Assembly (NCBI GenBank): GCA_026210745.1
Contig: CP110632.1
Coordinates: forward strand, 1,983,001-2,047,000
DNA: 64,000 nt
Direction: 5' to 3'
Source: Exobasidium rhododendri
Taxonomy: Eukaryota > Basidiomycota > Exobasidiomycetes > Exobasidiales > Exobasidiaceae
Under the pieces are notes generated by a model that saw nothing but the letters and a program-made list of their open reading frames with translations, was not told where the DNA came from and searched no databases. Shown piece after piece: positions 9,041-20,458 of the stretch. A program made the translations under genes and the position numbers. The first letter of the stretch is position 1; every line of letters begins with the position of its first letter.

Positions 9041-12000
9041 CTAGAAGAGCATGTCGTCTTTACTGTACGGGCAATCGTCTCCCATCCGATGCCCCACTTC
9101 GCCGCATTCATCGCAGACAATCTCCTCCTTGCTCAGGGCAGTCGAGATGGAGTCGAAAGAGGCCTTGCCTTCCTGTTTCTCGCCCACACCACCCTGCACA
9201 GCTCTCTCTAGGCGCCTCTCCAATTTCGTCACTTGACGTTCCAGCTCTTGTCTCTTCGCTTCCTGTTCCTCCCTCCGCCATACTGTGGCCTCACACAACG
9301 CTTCCAATTCTGCGATATCCTGATTCAGCTTTTCAGTCTCCTCCCGATTCTTCAGTTCAGACGTCTCCAACTTATCCTTGTATCGTCGTACTTGCTGCTG
9401 TGATTCGTGTAATCTGGACTCCACCTCCAGTTGATTCTGAATGGCCACGTTACGTGCCTGCAGCGTCTCCTCGGAAGTAGCGACTCCTTCCACTGCCTTC
9501 ATACTTTCCACCGTCAATTGCCACTTTCTCGTCTCCTCTTTCCATCTCTCTACCTCTCCCTTCAGCTCCCGATCTTGCTGCATACTGCTCACTTTGCTTT
9601 CCGTTAATTCTTGATTGAGCGTGTTCACAATCGAACGCAGTCCTGCCATCTCCTTGGCCAGGTGCTCAGGCGTCCCGATCAGAGCGCCCAGTGAAGTACG
9701 GCTTCTACGGCTCTGACTGCTTGTGCTGGAGAACCGCTTGCTGCTCTGCTGTGAAGGCGAAGTGTTGTACGCATGACCGACACCATCACCGGATCCACTC
9801 AGCGTCGGGCTGGCCGCTTCTTGTCCCCCACCATTCATCAAGGGGACATTCAACGAGTGACGGGTGGTAGATGTTCGCCTGGTGTTTTCGTTGCTCAATC
9901 TACTGTGCAGCACACTCATCTCTTCATCTTTGGCTTGCAGCTCTCTGCGGTGACTGTCCATCAGATTGATCACTTGCTCCGACAAAGGTTGACTCGAGTG
10001 CTGCCATGACTCGATCTCCCTTGATAATCTCTCAATCTGTCTCTTCAGTTCAACGACGTTATTATCATCACTGACTGCTAGCTGCTTTCCTTCTTCGACA
10101 AGCTTCAGATGCGATCGAACCTCTTGCACGAGAAGGTGTAAAGTACCGATCTCCTTGCTTTGCTCCTCCACCTTCCGAGAAGCTTCCTTTTTTCCAGATC
10201 GGGCGCCTTCGAGCAAGCCATTTAGCCTGTCAATCTCGCCCTCAAATCGGGTCTTTTCCCTCTCCATGATGGACGGAAGATGAGGGTCGTGATCACCAAT
10301 CACCAGCGCTTCGGTACGTAGAATCTCCAACTCAGCTCTCTCGTTTTCCAAGGCGGCTCTTGCCTCCTTGAGAGCTTCCATTAGCTCGTTCACTCGGGCC
10401 TTTGCTTCTACTTCGCTACCACTGATTCGCTTGTTCTCTGCCCTGGTCTTTGTCAGATCTGCCTTCAGTCTGCTCTCCAGCTCGGCGAATCGATCTTTGC
10501 GCTTGATGCTTGCCTCTCGCTCCTGCTGCATCACCACACTCGACTCGGCAAGTTGATCTTCCAACAGGATCATTCTCTTTTGAGCCAGACTCAATTGTTC
10601 TTGCATGCTTTGATGATCGATCTCAGCTACTGAAGTCGGTTTGAGTCCCTCTAAAGCTTCATCGCGCTGTCGTTCTACCTCGATGATTGCTTCCTGCGCT
10701 CTGGCTTCTAACAAAGCCATCTTGTTCTCCGTCTCCTGAATCATTTCATTACTGTGGATTTGTTCTTTCTGGAAGATATCAAACGCTTCTTCGCCTGCTG
10801 CTTTGAGGTCGTCCAATTCTCTCAAGTGTTGCTCCCGCTCCTTCTCCCTTTCTTCGCCTACTCTGCTGATGCGCTCTTTCAGCTGCTCCAATTCAAGATC
10901 TTTCGCCTTCAGTCTGCCAGCAGTTTCTTCCTCGTTGTTGGCTCCATCGTCGCTGTTCAGAGTGCCCTTCAAGCTCTCTACTAGCTTCTCACTTTCTTGC
11001 AATTGGGCGGCCATGTCCCTGATCTTCATCTCCCGTTCGCTCTCTGCTCTTTTCGTTTCCTCTCTTAGCTTCTTGATTTCTTTCGCGAGCTCTACGTTCC
11101 TCTCTCTTTCCTCCAGCTCCTTTCTTTCCAAATCTTTTCTCCTCCTCGTCTCGTCTTCTCTTTCCACCCTTCTCTCCTCTTCCAGATCCTTCTCGGCTTC
11201 CTGCTGTGCCTGCATCTTTACCCTCTCTACGTGGGAATGACTCATTTGCAGCGCTTTGGTCAATTCAGATAATTGAGCTTTCAGTCTGGCGGCTTCCAAG
11301 GTACTCTCCTCGTACAGGCTGATCGGTATCTTTGCTTGCGGCGTCTCTTCTGCTTCTACATCGCTAGTCGTCAGCGCAAAACCGCCAAACTCTGCTGCAT
11401 CATTTCCTTCCTCCAGACCTTCCCGTGTTGGAGATTCATCTCGCTGTGCGCCATTGGCCTGATTGGGTACCTTAAATTCTCGCCTAGGTGTCAAGTCCAT
11501 CTCTTCCAAGAGATTCTTGACCTTGTTCTGTGATGTCGATAAAGTCAAAGGCTCACCGCCGACATGCTCCGCCTTCTGTGACGGTGATGCCTTCGCTAAA
11601 CGACTTGGTGTCTGAGGGAAAGCTGGAGCTCCTCGAGACTGTGGCGCGTTAGCAGACTTCCCTAAGTGGTCATCATCAGCACCTTTGGTACTGCTGCTTG
11701 GGACGGAAGGAGGTAACATGCTGCTACTGCTGCCATTGATACTTTTGCTGAATATGGACGATCTTGGCTTGCCTGCTCGAGGTGTCTGTGAGCCTATAGT
11801 ACCGACACTGACTCTACTCTTCGGAGTTGACAGGCCCGTCTGTCCTCGATGTGCACCCAGAAGCGAGTCTTTCAGTGGACTGCTTGGTGCTGCCGCCAAG
11901 CTGCCTTTGCCCCCACTCGAGGATCCGAAAAGATCATTTGCCGCCGCCGCCTTCTTCTCATTCGCTTCAAGGTCTTTTGCATTCATGTTCAAGAATCGAT

Positions 12001-12935
12001 GGGCTCGACTGCCCGCTGTGATTCTACCTTCTGCTTTTGCTGCTTCTTCTGCAGACGTCTTTGCTCGCTTTCTGTCCTCCTCGTCGGCCAGTCCTTCGGC
12101 CACTGACTTTCGTGGAAGCAGACGGGGCTTTCCTAGCATTGTTTCGTTTGATCGAGAGGCTAGTGAAGAGCCAGGTCGATTGCTCATGGAGTTTCTGGAG
12201 GGAGTTCTGCCTGGTGTAGAGGTAGGTGGTCGTGTCACGTTTGACAGCGTGCTTGATCGACTACGATTCGAAGAGGCAGCAGATGACGGCCTGTATTCAC
12301 CTCCTGCAACAGAGGAACGACCGGATCGAGCAGACATGGATGACAATGGTCGAGCAGTCGCTTCAGTGGGAGCATCGCTTGAGAGAGGGCTGACCTTGTG
12401 AGCGGGACAAAACAGACCATTACCAGGCTCGCAAGCAAAGTATTGTACTCTACCGAGAGCTTCGTGTCAGCTATGCACGCTTCAGCGTATCAATACAATG
12501 CAATACTCACCCCTGCACACTACCATCGTTCTTTCCTTTCCCGGTGCTGCTCCCTATCAGTTCCAGGCCGGCGTACTCGCCCGCCTTGAAGGCCACGGGT
12601 CCCAGATGTCGAAGGACACCTATCAAAAGGGTTCCGTCCATCATGACCTCGTCGCCAATCTCCAGAACCTTCGCCTTTTGAGATCCCACCATCGGAAGTT
12701 TAGAGGAGGATGCATACCTGTTAGCGGCTGTCGGTGTTGGCAAAGCAGGTACAGGGGTTGGAGTGACCGCACCCCTTCTGGGCGTTGAAGTACTTTGACC
12801 TCCATTGAAGGACTGTCGCAAGGAAACCAGTGATCGCCTAGGCGTCAATGCTGGCACACCTACCTTCGTCGAGTCTCTGGGAGTAGAAGGCGAGCTGGGA
12901 GCCAAAAGACCGCTCCTCTGCTGTGCGCTGGTCAT
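9041..12935 (-). CDS. CLIP-170-like CAP-Gly microtubule plus-end protein
   Basis: Two exons, complement of 9041-12449 and 12511-12935, 1277 residues. The ATG at 12935 (good AAG-ATG context) was chosen; the open frame extends upstream only to a TTG. Order: Ser/Pro-rich basic N terminus, one CAP-Gly domain at about 92-165 with the hallmark GKNDG at 134-138, a Ser-rich basic linker, a coiled coil of about 750 residues, and a C-terminal zinc knuckle (CDECGEVGHRMGDDC). This is the CLIP-170/Tip1/Bik1 layout. CAP-Gly binds the EEY/F tails of tubulin and EB1, the coil dimerises, and the knuckle recruits dynein/dynactin-LIS1 factors. Expected role: microtubule dynamics, nuclear positioning and polar growth. 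The intron falls right after GSVQG inside CAP-Gly, which supports the splice choice because both halves join to a canonical domain. Confidence 0.9.
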
Positions 12936-13856
12936 CTTGGCTCGGTTTTTTAAATTCGCAATTTTACTCTGTAACGACACCTTTGAGCTCAAGAGCTGCT
13001 AAACAGTCGCACTGCCTATTCTCTTCTCCGACCCGCAGTGGGTTGGACCTTCTCAAAGAAGCGAGGACGCTGCTATCGTTGGCCGGAATATGATGCCTAT
13101 GGAAGACAAGGGGGCGAGGTTAGATGCGACAAGTGATATGTTGATCTTGGCGCGAGACTAAGCCTAGCAGGAAAGGAAGGGAGAGTGTTGGTTTAGGCTA
13201 AGCTCGGTGTTGGGGAAGTGTAAACACAAAATCTAGGAGACACTAGGGCCGCTTGGCGCTCAATAGATTTAACAAGCTTATATTTGGTACGCAGCTCGCA
13301 CGAATCGTGAATCGACATGCAACATTATCCATGTGAAAGAGATGGGGGAAAAATGGCAGGCAGGACGCTCTCGAGCAGAGGAGAAGAGCTTGGCATTCGG
13401 CCAGATGCGTGTATCTGAAGGGAGGAGAGAATGTGCTCGTCTGAATGGCGATAGTTGACAGCCACCTCAATAGATGGCTGGGCACGCTTCTTACGCGCAT
13501 GCCTCGTTACTTCACTTAGATAGCACAGGTGCTTGTGATCCACCTTGAAAGACCAGAGCGATGGAATCCCGCATCTGGGACGCCCGAGGACCCCGCTCAC
13601 TCTGGTGGGCCGGTGAGGAGGGCGTGGTGACGAGCTAAAAGAAAGGGTCCCAAGATGGCAGGGAAATCCACGCGACGTGCTTATTGCGCCAGATCTCAAT
13701 GATTCCAGGCAGGACATTCCATTATTTCAAAGGAACAACACTTCCCCTCGTTCCGCGACCTCTTCAAAGCCCCTCCACCATAAGAGATACATGGAACCTA
13801 GCAAGGATTGGACGTCCGACAACGGAAGGTAGACAGAGGCGAGACAGGCGACCAAG
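12936..13856. other. Intergenic between CLIP-170-like gene and GWT1
   Basis: About 920 bp between divergent genes, holding both promoters. A minus-strand ATG frame (13325-13717, 130 codons) is present but looks like no family I know and has arginine/serine/proline-rich content typical of chance frames. No RNA gene recognised. Confidence 0.45.
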
Positions 13857-15920
13857 ATGACTTCTTCATCAGCAACGTTGAAGACGCATCTGCCCTACAA
13901 AGAAGCAAAGGAGCTGTTCGTGTCGCAGCTTCAGGGTGGATCAATCTACAAGATCAACGCCGTCAGCCTTACAGCCCTCACCACATACGCACTATGGGCT
14001 TGCATAAGGAACAGGAGCATACTCTTCAGCGAAGGTCCCACTTATCGTATTACCGCTAGGTCTGGAGGGGCCGTTCAGATATGGTGGCTAGAATTCGCCA
14101 TTCTAGTTGTCCCTCTGGTGCTTGCGATCACAGTTCTGTCAAAGCACCTGGTCTTCTTGAATGGGATCTTGGTGCTCGGCTCTGCCTGTATCCTTCACTT
14201 CTCTCCAGCACCAAGGATCGACAAGGAAAAGAAAAAGACGCACAAAAGGCATTGGTCCAAGCCAGACTCCAATGAGGAAGATCAAGCGGGATCTGACTTT
14301 GGTGCAGACGACCCATTCGGAGGTACGGCGATACCATCGGATCTATTGTCCTCTCATGATCCTCTGCGCATCTCGGTCGACTCTGCGGCAGACAGTGCCC
14401 TTGCTTTCGCTGCTCCCCCCACTCAGTATGTCCCGCCAGGCTTCGAGCAAGGAGGACATTCAAGCCACTCTTCTCGCGTGTCTTCAGAAGACAGTGGACA
14501 TGGTACTATCGAACGCAAGTTGCCGCTGCTAAATATCCGCAATTCCTCTACTTCGAGTTCGCCCTTACGATACAATTCTGCAGACGGCATCATAACGTCA
14601 GACGTCCTCCAGCAGCCAAAATTGCAATCCTCACTTCCTGCGATTCCATTCCAGATACAACAAGGCAAGAATCTAGCGTCAATGAAATATGTACCTCGCA
14701 ATCAGCCTTTTCTGAGTGTGTATAGAGCGCACATGATGCTCATGACTATTATTTGCATCCTCGCTGTCGACTTCCAGGCTTTTCCCAGGGAATTTGCAAA
14801 ATGCGAAACGTGGGGCACCAGCTTAGTGAGTGCTGCGTTGTAGAGAGGGAAGAAATGTCGAAGGACGAGGAAGAAGTGAAGCATGACTGACGCTCACTTT
14901 GCTCACTCCCTTTAGATGGATATGGGAGTGGGATCCTTCGTCTTCTCCATGGGGATCGTCTCTGCCTTGCCTCTCCTTCGCTCGCCACGAGAACGATTCA
15001 AGCCTCTACGAGCTCAACTACTTCGGGATGCCAAACGGAGCGTACCTCTACTCTTACTGGGAACTATCCGGGTCATACTAGTGAAAGGAGTGGAGTATCC
15101 AGAGCACATCTCTGAATACGGTGTGCACTGGAATTTCTTCATAACCCTAGCTTTGCTTCCCTTCTTTGGAACGCTCTGTAGACCTTTGACCAGATTAGCA
15201 AGGTTTTCAGTGCTGGGTCTTGCCCTCTCTTCCTTCCACCAGCTTGCACTCTCTTTCACCGATCTAGGACCTTGGGCAATCTCAAACACAGCACCGAGAG
15301 ACACGCTTCTCGCGCAGAACAAAGAGGGTCTCGTCTCTTTTCCAGGGTACTTGGCTCTTTTCTTTCTAGGCCTGGATCTTGGTCATTATGTCCTGCCTAA
15401 AGATCCCTACCTTGCCTACCGAAAACCATCCAAGTCCAGGAAGAAGGAGAAGACAGACAAACTCAGCATGCTTCTGGCCAGCTTCTCCATCTTATGGTGG
15501 GCAGCATACTATCTCACTACGCTGATACTGGGAGGACAAGTGAGCCGACGCGCAGCCAACCTCCCGTACGTGCTGTGGGTCACTGCCTACAACTCTACCT
15601 TCCTTCTCTTCTACGTGTTGATCTATATGCTCCTACTTCAACCTTTGAAAGTGAGCGACAAATCAAGCGTCCAGGATGTTGACTCGAATCGGAAAGACGA
15701 CCTGCAAGAGAGTAAAACTCCACTGTTACTGTCTTCACTCAATCACGCTGCATTTCTCGTCTTTCTAATCGCCAATCTACTGACCGGTCTCATCAATGTG
15801 TCTATTCAAACAATGTACAGCTCCGACATCTTCGCCCTCTTCATCCTCGTCTTGTATACCTCCCTCTGCCTAGCTTTGGCAACCTTTGCTCACATGTACA
15901 AGTGGAAACTCCCAATCTAG
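13857..15920 (+). CDS. GWT1: GPI-anchor inositol acyltransferase Gwt1 (PIG-W)
   Basis: Two exons, 13857-14825 and 14916-15920, 657 residues. It opens with [21 protein letters not shown], as in Gwt1, and has about a dozen hydrophobic segments. Family signatures include [40 protein letters not shown] (spanning the exon junction) and the [19 protein letters not shown] block. Gwt1 is the ER membrane enzyme that acylates inositol of GlcN-PI in GPI-anchor synthesis, needed for mannoprotein anchoring and the fungal cell wall; it is the known target of the gepinacin/manogepix drug class. A long Ser-rich cytosolic loop (about residues 125-270) lies between the early and middle membrane segments. Confidence 0.93.
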
Positions 15921-16077
15921 AGCCCATGCGCACTCATACTTGATTTCTCCTTTCTAATCGTCCGCCCGGCCTGCCTTTTCCCAGTGAATGGGGGAGAGAG
16001 CATGCTATAGATATGTGTCAGGGTACTATTACAAGCGTGTGGGTCCACGTCTGCTCCCAGCTGACGCTCATCCTCTC

Positions 16078-18245
16078 CTACCCGCTTCGGAGTAGCAAAT
16101 CGTCTAGCGTCAAGTCCCCCTCGACAGTGCCATATCCCTTTATGTTTTCTGCACGCCCAGGACTGACCCCAGATCTCCATCCAGCGTCGCCATACGTTCG
16201 CTGTTCTAGGATCTCAATTCCAGGACTTCTGTTTGGCGACCTCTCCTCCAATACTCCTCTTCCTTCCATGAATTCCCTCGTACTGCTGTACAGCCTTTCG
16301 ACTCTCTTGTATGCTGTTCTGGGTCGATCTTCGAGTCGGCTTTCCACTTTGACGAATAAGTTTAATCTCGCTTGTGCTTCTCTGTAGTTGCTTTGCCATT
16401 CATCTCTCTCCACCATCAAGACCTGACACTCGACCCTCTTTTCATCCAAGTCCCGTCTCAGGCGATCAAGGTAGTGAATCTTTTGACTTGGATTCGTATG
16501 AGAGGCCAAGACAGTATTCAAATTGCCCAGCTCTTCCATCTGATTCTCGTAAAGATTCGCCTTGGAAAGGAGCAGCTGAGCTTGAGATCGCAGGAGTTTG
16601 TATTCTGCCTCATACTGACTGTTGACTTCCAACTCTTGCAACAATTCTCTCCTCTCTTGCATCCATGCATCTTCCTTCATCTTGGCGTGCACAAGCTTCT
16701 TGCCGATCTTTTCAAATTGCTTCACCTTATTCTCCAAGCTCTCGTTGTTCACTTTCATTTGACTTACTTCTCGCTTGATCTCTTCTTCTACTTTGTGCGC
16801 TCTCATCACCTCCAAAAGACCCTTTTCATACGCTTCCTCTACAGACTCCAATTCTTGTCTCGTCTTTTCCAGTGTGTGTTTCATGTCTACTAGGGCCGAA
16901 GTACCTTTCAGGGCGTCGACGTACTGCGTATTCAGCACATCTAACGATATTTCCCAATCCGCCCTGCATCTTCGCTCATTGTGCCTCTCCAAGTACGCCA
17001 GACTCAACAGTGTCTCTGCGCTCGCGAGTAAGACCCTCTCTATCTGTAGATCCGATCGGTCGTCAATGCTGTCGTCCCGATTCTTGTCGATTGTGTCCTT
17101 CTCTTTCCTCGCCAAAGCTACATCGACCTGCAGCCACGCCTCCTGGCTCGTCTCTCTTTCGATGAGTAATTCCTCCTCCAGACTTGAGATCCTCTCGTTC
17201 AAGTACTTTACTTCAGAGGCTAGCTCTTTCACCTTAGACACCTGGCGAGAGTTACAAGATTCCAGTATCGACTGATCTTGACAAATAGAATGAATGCTCT
17301 CGTTGAGTTTCGCGACCTGCTCTGCCTTATTGCTCGCAACGCCTTCCACCACCCTGCGAAGCAATCTTTCCTCCGAGAGTGATTCTTCGTGCACTTTGAG
17401 CTTCCCGCAGAGTTCTTCAACTTCTAGTGCTCCAACTTCCTGCTCCTCTTCCAGAGCCTTCAGTAGGTCCCGTTGCTCACCGATCTTCCCTCTTGCGGCA
17501 ACAACTTCCTCCTCAGCGAGATGCCTACTTTTCCTTTCCTGTGAGATACGTAGCTCCAAATCAATAATTCTGCTCTGTAGTGATTGCACCTCTCCCTCCA
17601 CGGACGACAGTGAAGCTTTCGTCTTCTTGAGGGTCGTCTCTGACCTGCCCAACTCGCTTTGAAGCTGTGCAAATTTGGTAGTCCACTTCTCTTCATCGAC
17701 TTTATGCCGTAGTTTACTCTGATCAAATGCACGCTGAAGCTCGACCAGCTTCGTCTGATGTGCATCATTCTTCGCTGCTTGGCTCTTCGTCTTATTCATT
17801 TGCGCCTGTAGCTTCTCTACTTGTTGCTGGACTAGTCCTGGTACGACCATATTTCAGCGCTACATCATTATCATCACTTTAATCTCGAAGACTCACTCAA
17901 GTCTGCCAACGCCTGACTCTTCTCATTAGCCAGACTGTTGGTCTGCCGCTCCAAATCGTCTATCCTCTCTTCCGACTTTGTCAACTTCATCGACAATCTA
18001 GTCTTCTCCTTCAAGATATTGCTGTCCTTGGCGCATGTCGTTGGCTGAGTCGAGGACTCAAGACCTGCTGCAGAGGTGGATGCACCTTCGTTTGAGTATC
18101 TTTGCACACTCGACTTGAATCGAGCTCCTTTCTGATGGAGGAGGCCCTTTTTGTAGTGGGCCAGCATCTCCACAGGGTCATATGCGTTCGGTCCTGGCGT
18201 CTCACTCGGCTTCGGCGAACTGAAGCGAGCAGCTCTAGGAAACAT
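16078..18245 (-). CDS. Coiled-coil protein with HMMR/RHAMM end motifs
   Basis: Two exons, complement of 16078-17837 and 17897-18245, 702 residues. The open frame runs upstream to another ATG at 18356, but MFPRAARF at 18245 aligns best with the family start. Residues 1-45 resemble the N-terminal HMMR domain: FP-xx-RF, then PGPNAYDP, then HQKGARF, against the PGAYDV and FQKSQRF pattern of animal RHAMM. The rest is almost continuous coiled coil. Near residues 560-575 ASHTNPSQKIHYLDRL matches the C-terminal HMMR/KIF15-type GHQN-xKQKI motif. Animal RHAMM is a spindle-pole and microtubule-associated protein needed for spindle assembly. By inference this is a fungal mitotic or microtubule coiled-coil protein. 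It is divergent from the securin gene, 264 bp away. Confidence 0.65.
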
Positions 18246-18509
18246 GGCAGGATGCTTGTGGGGTGTATATGCGGAGCAGATTGCTGGCAGCCAAGAATCT
18301 GAATTCCGGAGAACAACACTGATTGTGATTCCCATTTCGAACTCCACTCTTGACATACACGTGTGGGAGGGAGACCACTGGACGCGTCGAGGTGTTGGTT
18401 TCCGTGCTTGGCCTTGAATCTCTGGAAGGAGAGGGTGGGGTGCTCAGTCTTTATCTTTACTGTAGTAGCCTCTTCTTACCTGGCTTTGTACCTATTCATC
18501 TAATCCACA
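18246..18509. promoter_or_regulatory. Bidirectional promoter, RHAMM-like gene and securin
   Basis: A gap of 264 bp between the divergent start codons, so the two genes probably share cell-cycle control. No MCB/SCB-type or forkhead element can be claimed with certainty by eye. If the RHAMM-like protein starts at the upstream ATG (18356) the gap shrinks to about 150 bp. Confidence 0.4.
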
Positions 18510-19974
18510 ATGTTCACTCCGCACCAGTCAGTTCACCAATTCAGCCCACAAAGAAGACAGATATTGGGCACAAGCAAGCGACAGGGGCAGAAGAAGGCCT
18601 TTCTGGGGGACGAAGAAGCAGGCAATGTTGGTCAGTTTAAGCATAGGAACTGTGTATTGGAATTGTTGCATTGACATGCTCTTCCCATCCGCCTCGTCTT
18701 GCGCAGGCCCACAGCAGCTCTTTGCCGACCTCAAGAACAATTCGGCAAAGAAGGCAAGCAGCTCCAGTGCGTTTAGCAAGTCTCCATCGAGAGCTCTAGG
18801 TGTGAAGAACACCCAATCACCGCAAAGATCTCGAGAAGGCCCGATCAAACCGACAATTGGTAAGGCTAGATCGGCACAGGATCCACCAGCTGAGGTCAGT
18901 CCTACCAAGGGAAAGAGTACATTAAGGTCACCAAGCAAATCGGAAAATACTGTAATGAGACAGGTCTCGCCAACAAGGGAAGGCCCAATATCCTTTGCAA
19001 CTTCACCGTCAAAGGAGCTAGAGGAAGGTGCCTCTTACCATACTATTGCTACACCACATCCAGCCGAACCAACGACGCCGACGGCTGTCTTGAACAAAGA
19101 GAGAAGTCTGCAAAGACAGTCATCATTTGTCACTCCAGCAGCAAATATCGGACAAGCAGGAGCAATGAGATTGAGAAAGGGAGAAATGCTTGATGCTTTG
19201 ACCATGGCGGAGGAGGGGACCCAACTTGACGAGGCAAAGGTGGATGCAGTACAAGAAGCAAACGTGGAGGAGACATACCCTGAGATTGAGTACATACCTC
19301 CAAGAGTTGGTGAGTGACGAGATGCTGAGACTGATGTGTGATGGGAAAGAGAAGGCTGACGCTTACTCGAGTGACTTCGTTTGTACCCTGCAGAGGTCCC
19401 CTTCGATTTCCCTTTAGAATTGGATGATCTACCCCGTGGCCAAGAGCTAGGCGAAAAAATGACTGCCGTGCGCTTCAATGGCTTCTATCAACCGTCCAAC
19501 GAGGAAAAGAAGCAAGAGATGCTAGCTGAAGTGTTTAAATTTCGCCCAGGACCTATTGATAAGCCAAACTTTACACCAGTCGAAGTACTAGACGAGCATA
19601 CAGAGTGGCCGGATGTCGAAATCAAAATGCTAGGCAGGAGTAAAGCCGCGAGTGAGGCAATGATGGCGCCTTTGAGAAAGAGTGGTGATGCCTCAGTAGT
19701 AAAGAAGAAGATTCTCACGAAGAGCACAGGTGCCTCACGCCCCCCGACCAATGAACGCCCTATCGTCAATCGCCCTTCTGCTTCCGTGAAGTCGTCTTCT
19801 GTACTACCGTCTAAGAAACCCAAGGCGCTTGGGGAAAGAAACAGCAACGCTATTATCACAAGAAAGGTGATGAATCCAGCTCTTCGAGATTTTGAAAATG
19901 ACCAAATGGGCAAGATCATCAAAGCGAAGCTCAAGGCTAGCGAGGGAAACGAGCCGGAGGGCTTCATGCTTTGA
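18510..19974 (+). CDS. Securin-like anaphase inhibitor (Cut2/Pds1 type)
   Basis: Three exons, 18510-18630, 18707-19309 and 19394-19974, 434 residues, basic and disordered. An N-terminal RQILGTSK fits a destruction box (RxxL). The key block is YPEIEYIPPRV followed by EVPFDFPLELDDLP across the second junction. Human securin has EIEKFFPFNPLDFESFDLP and fungal securins have an EIE(Y/I)xP pseudosubstrate, so both the separase-blocking motif and the downstream DF...DLP segment are conserved. Securin holds separase inactive until APC/C degrades it at anaphase. The remaining C terminus is Lys/Ser-rich with no recognised domain and is longer than in animals. Securins are poorly conserved, so this rests on short motifs; no separase gene is in the window. 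Confidence 0.68.
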
Positions 19975-20458
19975 AATCAGCACTCTCGTCGTTTGACACT
20001 GTTTCACATTATTGCCATTATACTTTTCCCACTTTCATCACTATTATCATTGCCATCCGTATACCACTATCAAACTTCAAATATTATCACATTGCGTCCG
20101 GAGCCATCGACGCCACCCTCTCCATGTTCAGCCTCCTCCTCGACCATGACAATCGCCTCAGACACGTGATTTTGCCTCTGTCCGCGCTTTCCTGATTTTT
20201 TTCCTTTTCTTCCTTTGGCCGTGGGAGTTAGTGTAGTACACATAGTAATCTTGAGGCGTCCTCGTCCTAGTGCAGTTGATCTTCCCTTTTTTTTTAAGTA
20301 GAGAGGGTCACATACCTGAAGTTCTTCTCTCCCATCGACCGGGTTAAGTCCTCTTCACAACGATCTTTCTCTTTCGAGCGGCACGAACGCCGACTTTTCT
20401 CCTTTGCAGCAGTAGAAGCGTGCTCTCCCCGCTCCCCTTGCGACGCACCTTGAGCATC
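19975..20458. other. Intergenic: securin 3' end and leucyl-tRNA synthetase promoter
   Basis: About 480 bp, with T-rich runs and CT-rich stretches close to the next start. The synthetase frame is open upstream of its ATG back to GTG 20420 and would add a short Arg/Leu-rich stretch (LSPLPLRRTLSI), but without an ATG this is more likely leader. No RNA gene seen. Confidence 0.45.

Noticed and set aside
12936-12992. Upstream extension of the CLIP-170-like frame
   Set aside because: It begins with TTG; the ATG at 12935 has good context and the extra residues are not family-like.
13325-13717. Minus-strand ATG frame of 130 codons between the CLIP-170-like gene and GWT1
   Set aside because: No family resemblance, composition typical of chance frames, and it lies in a region that must hold two promoters.
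18246-18356. Upstream ATG of the RHAMM-like frame
   Set aside because: The 37 extra residues do not fit the HMMR start, whereas MFPRAARF at 18245 does; kept only as an alternative.
20420-20458. N-terminal extension of leucyl-tRNA synthetase as a mitochondrial presequence
   Set aside because: No ATG in the extension; fungi usually have a separate bacterial-type mitochondrial LeuRS. Only a near-cognate start could use it.
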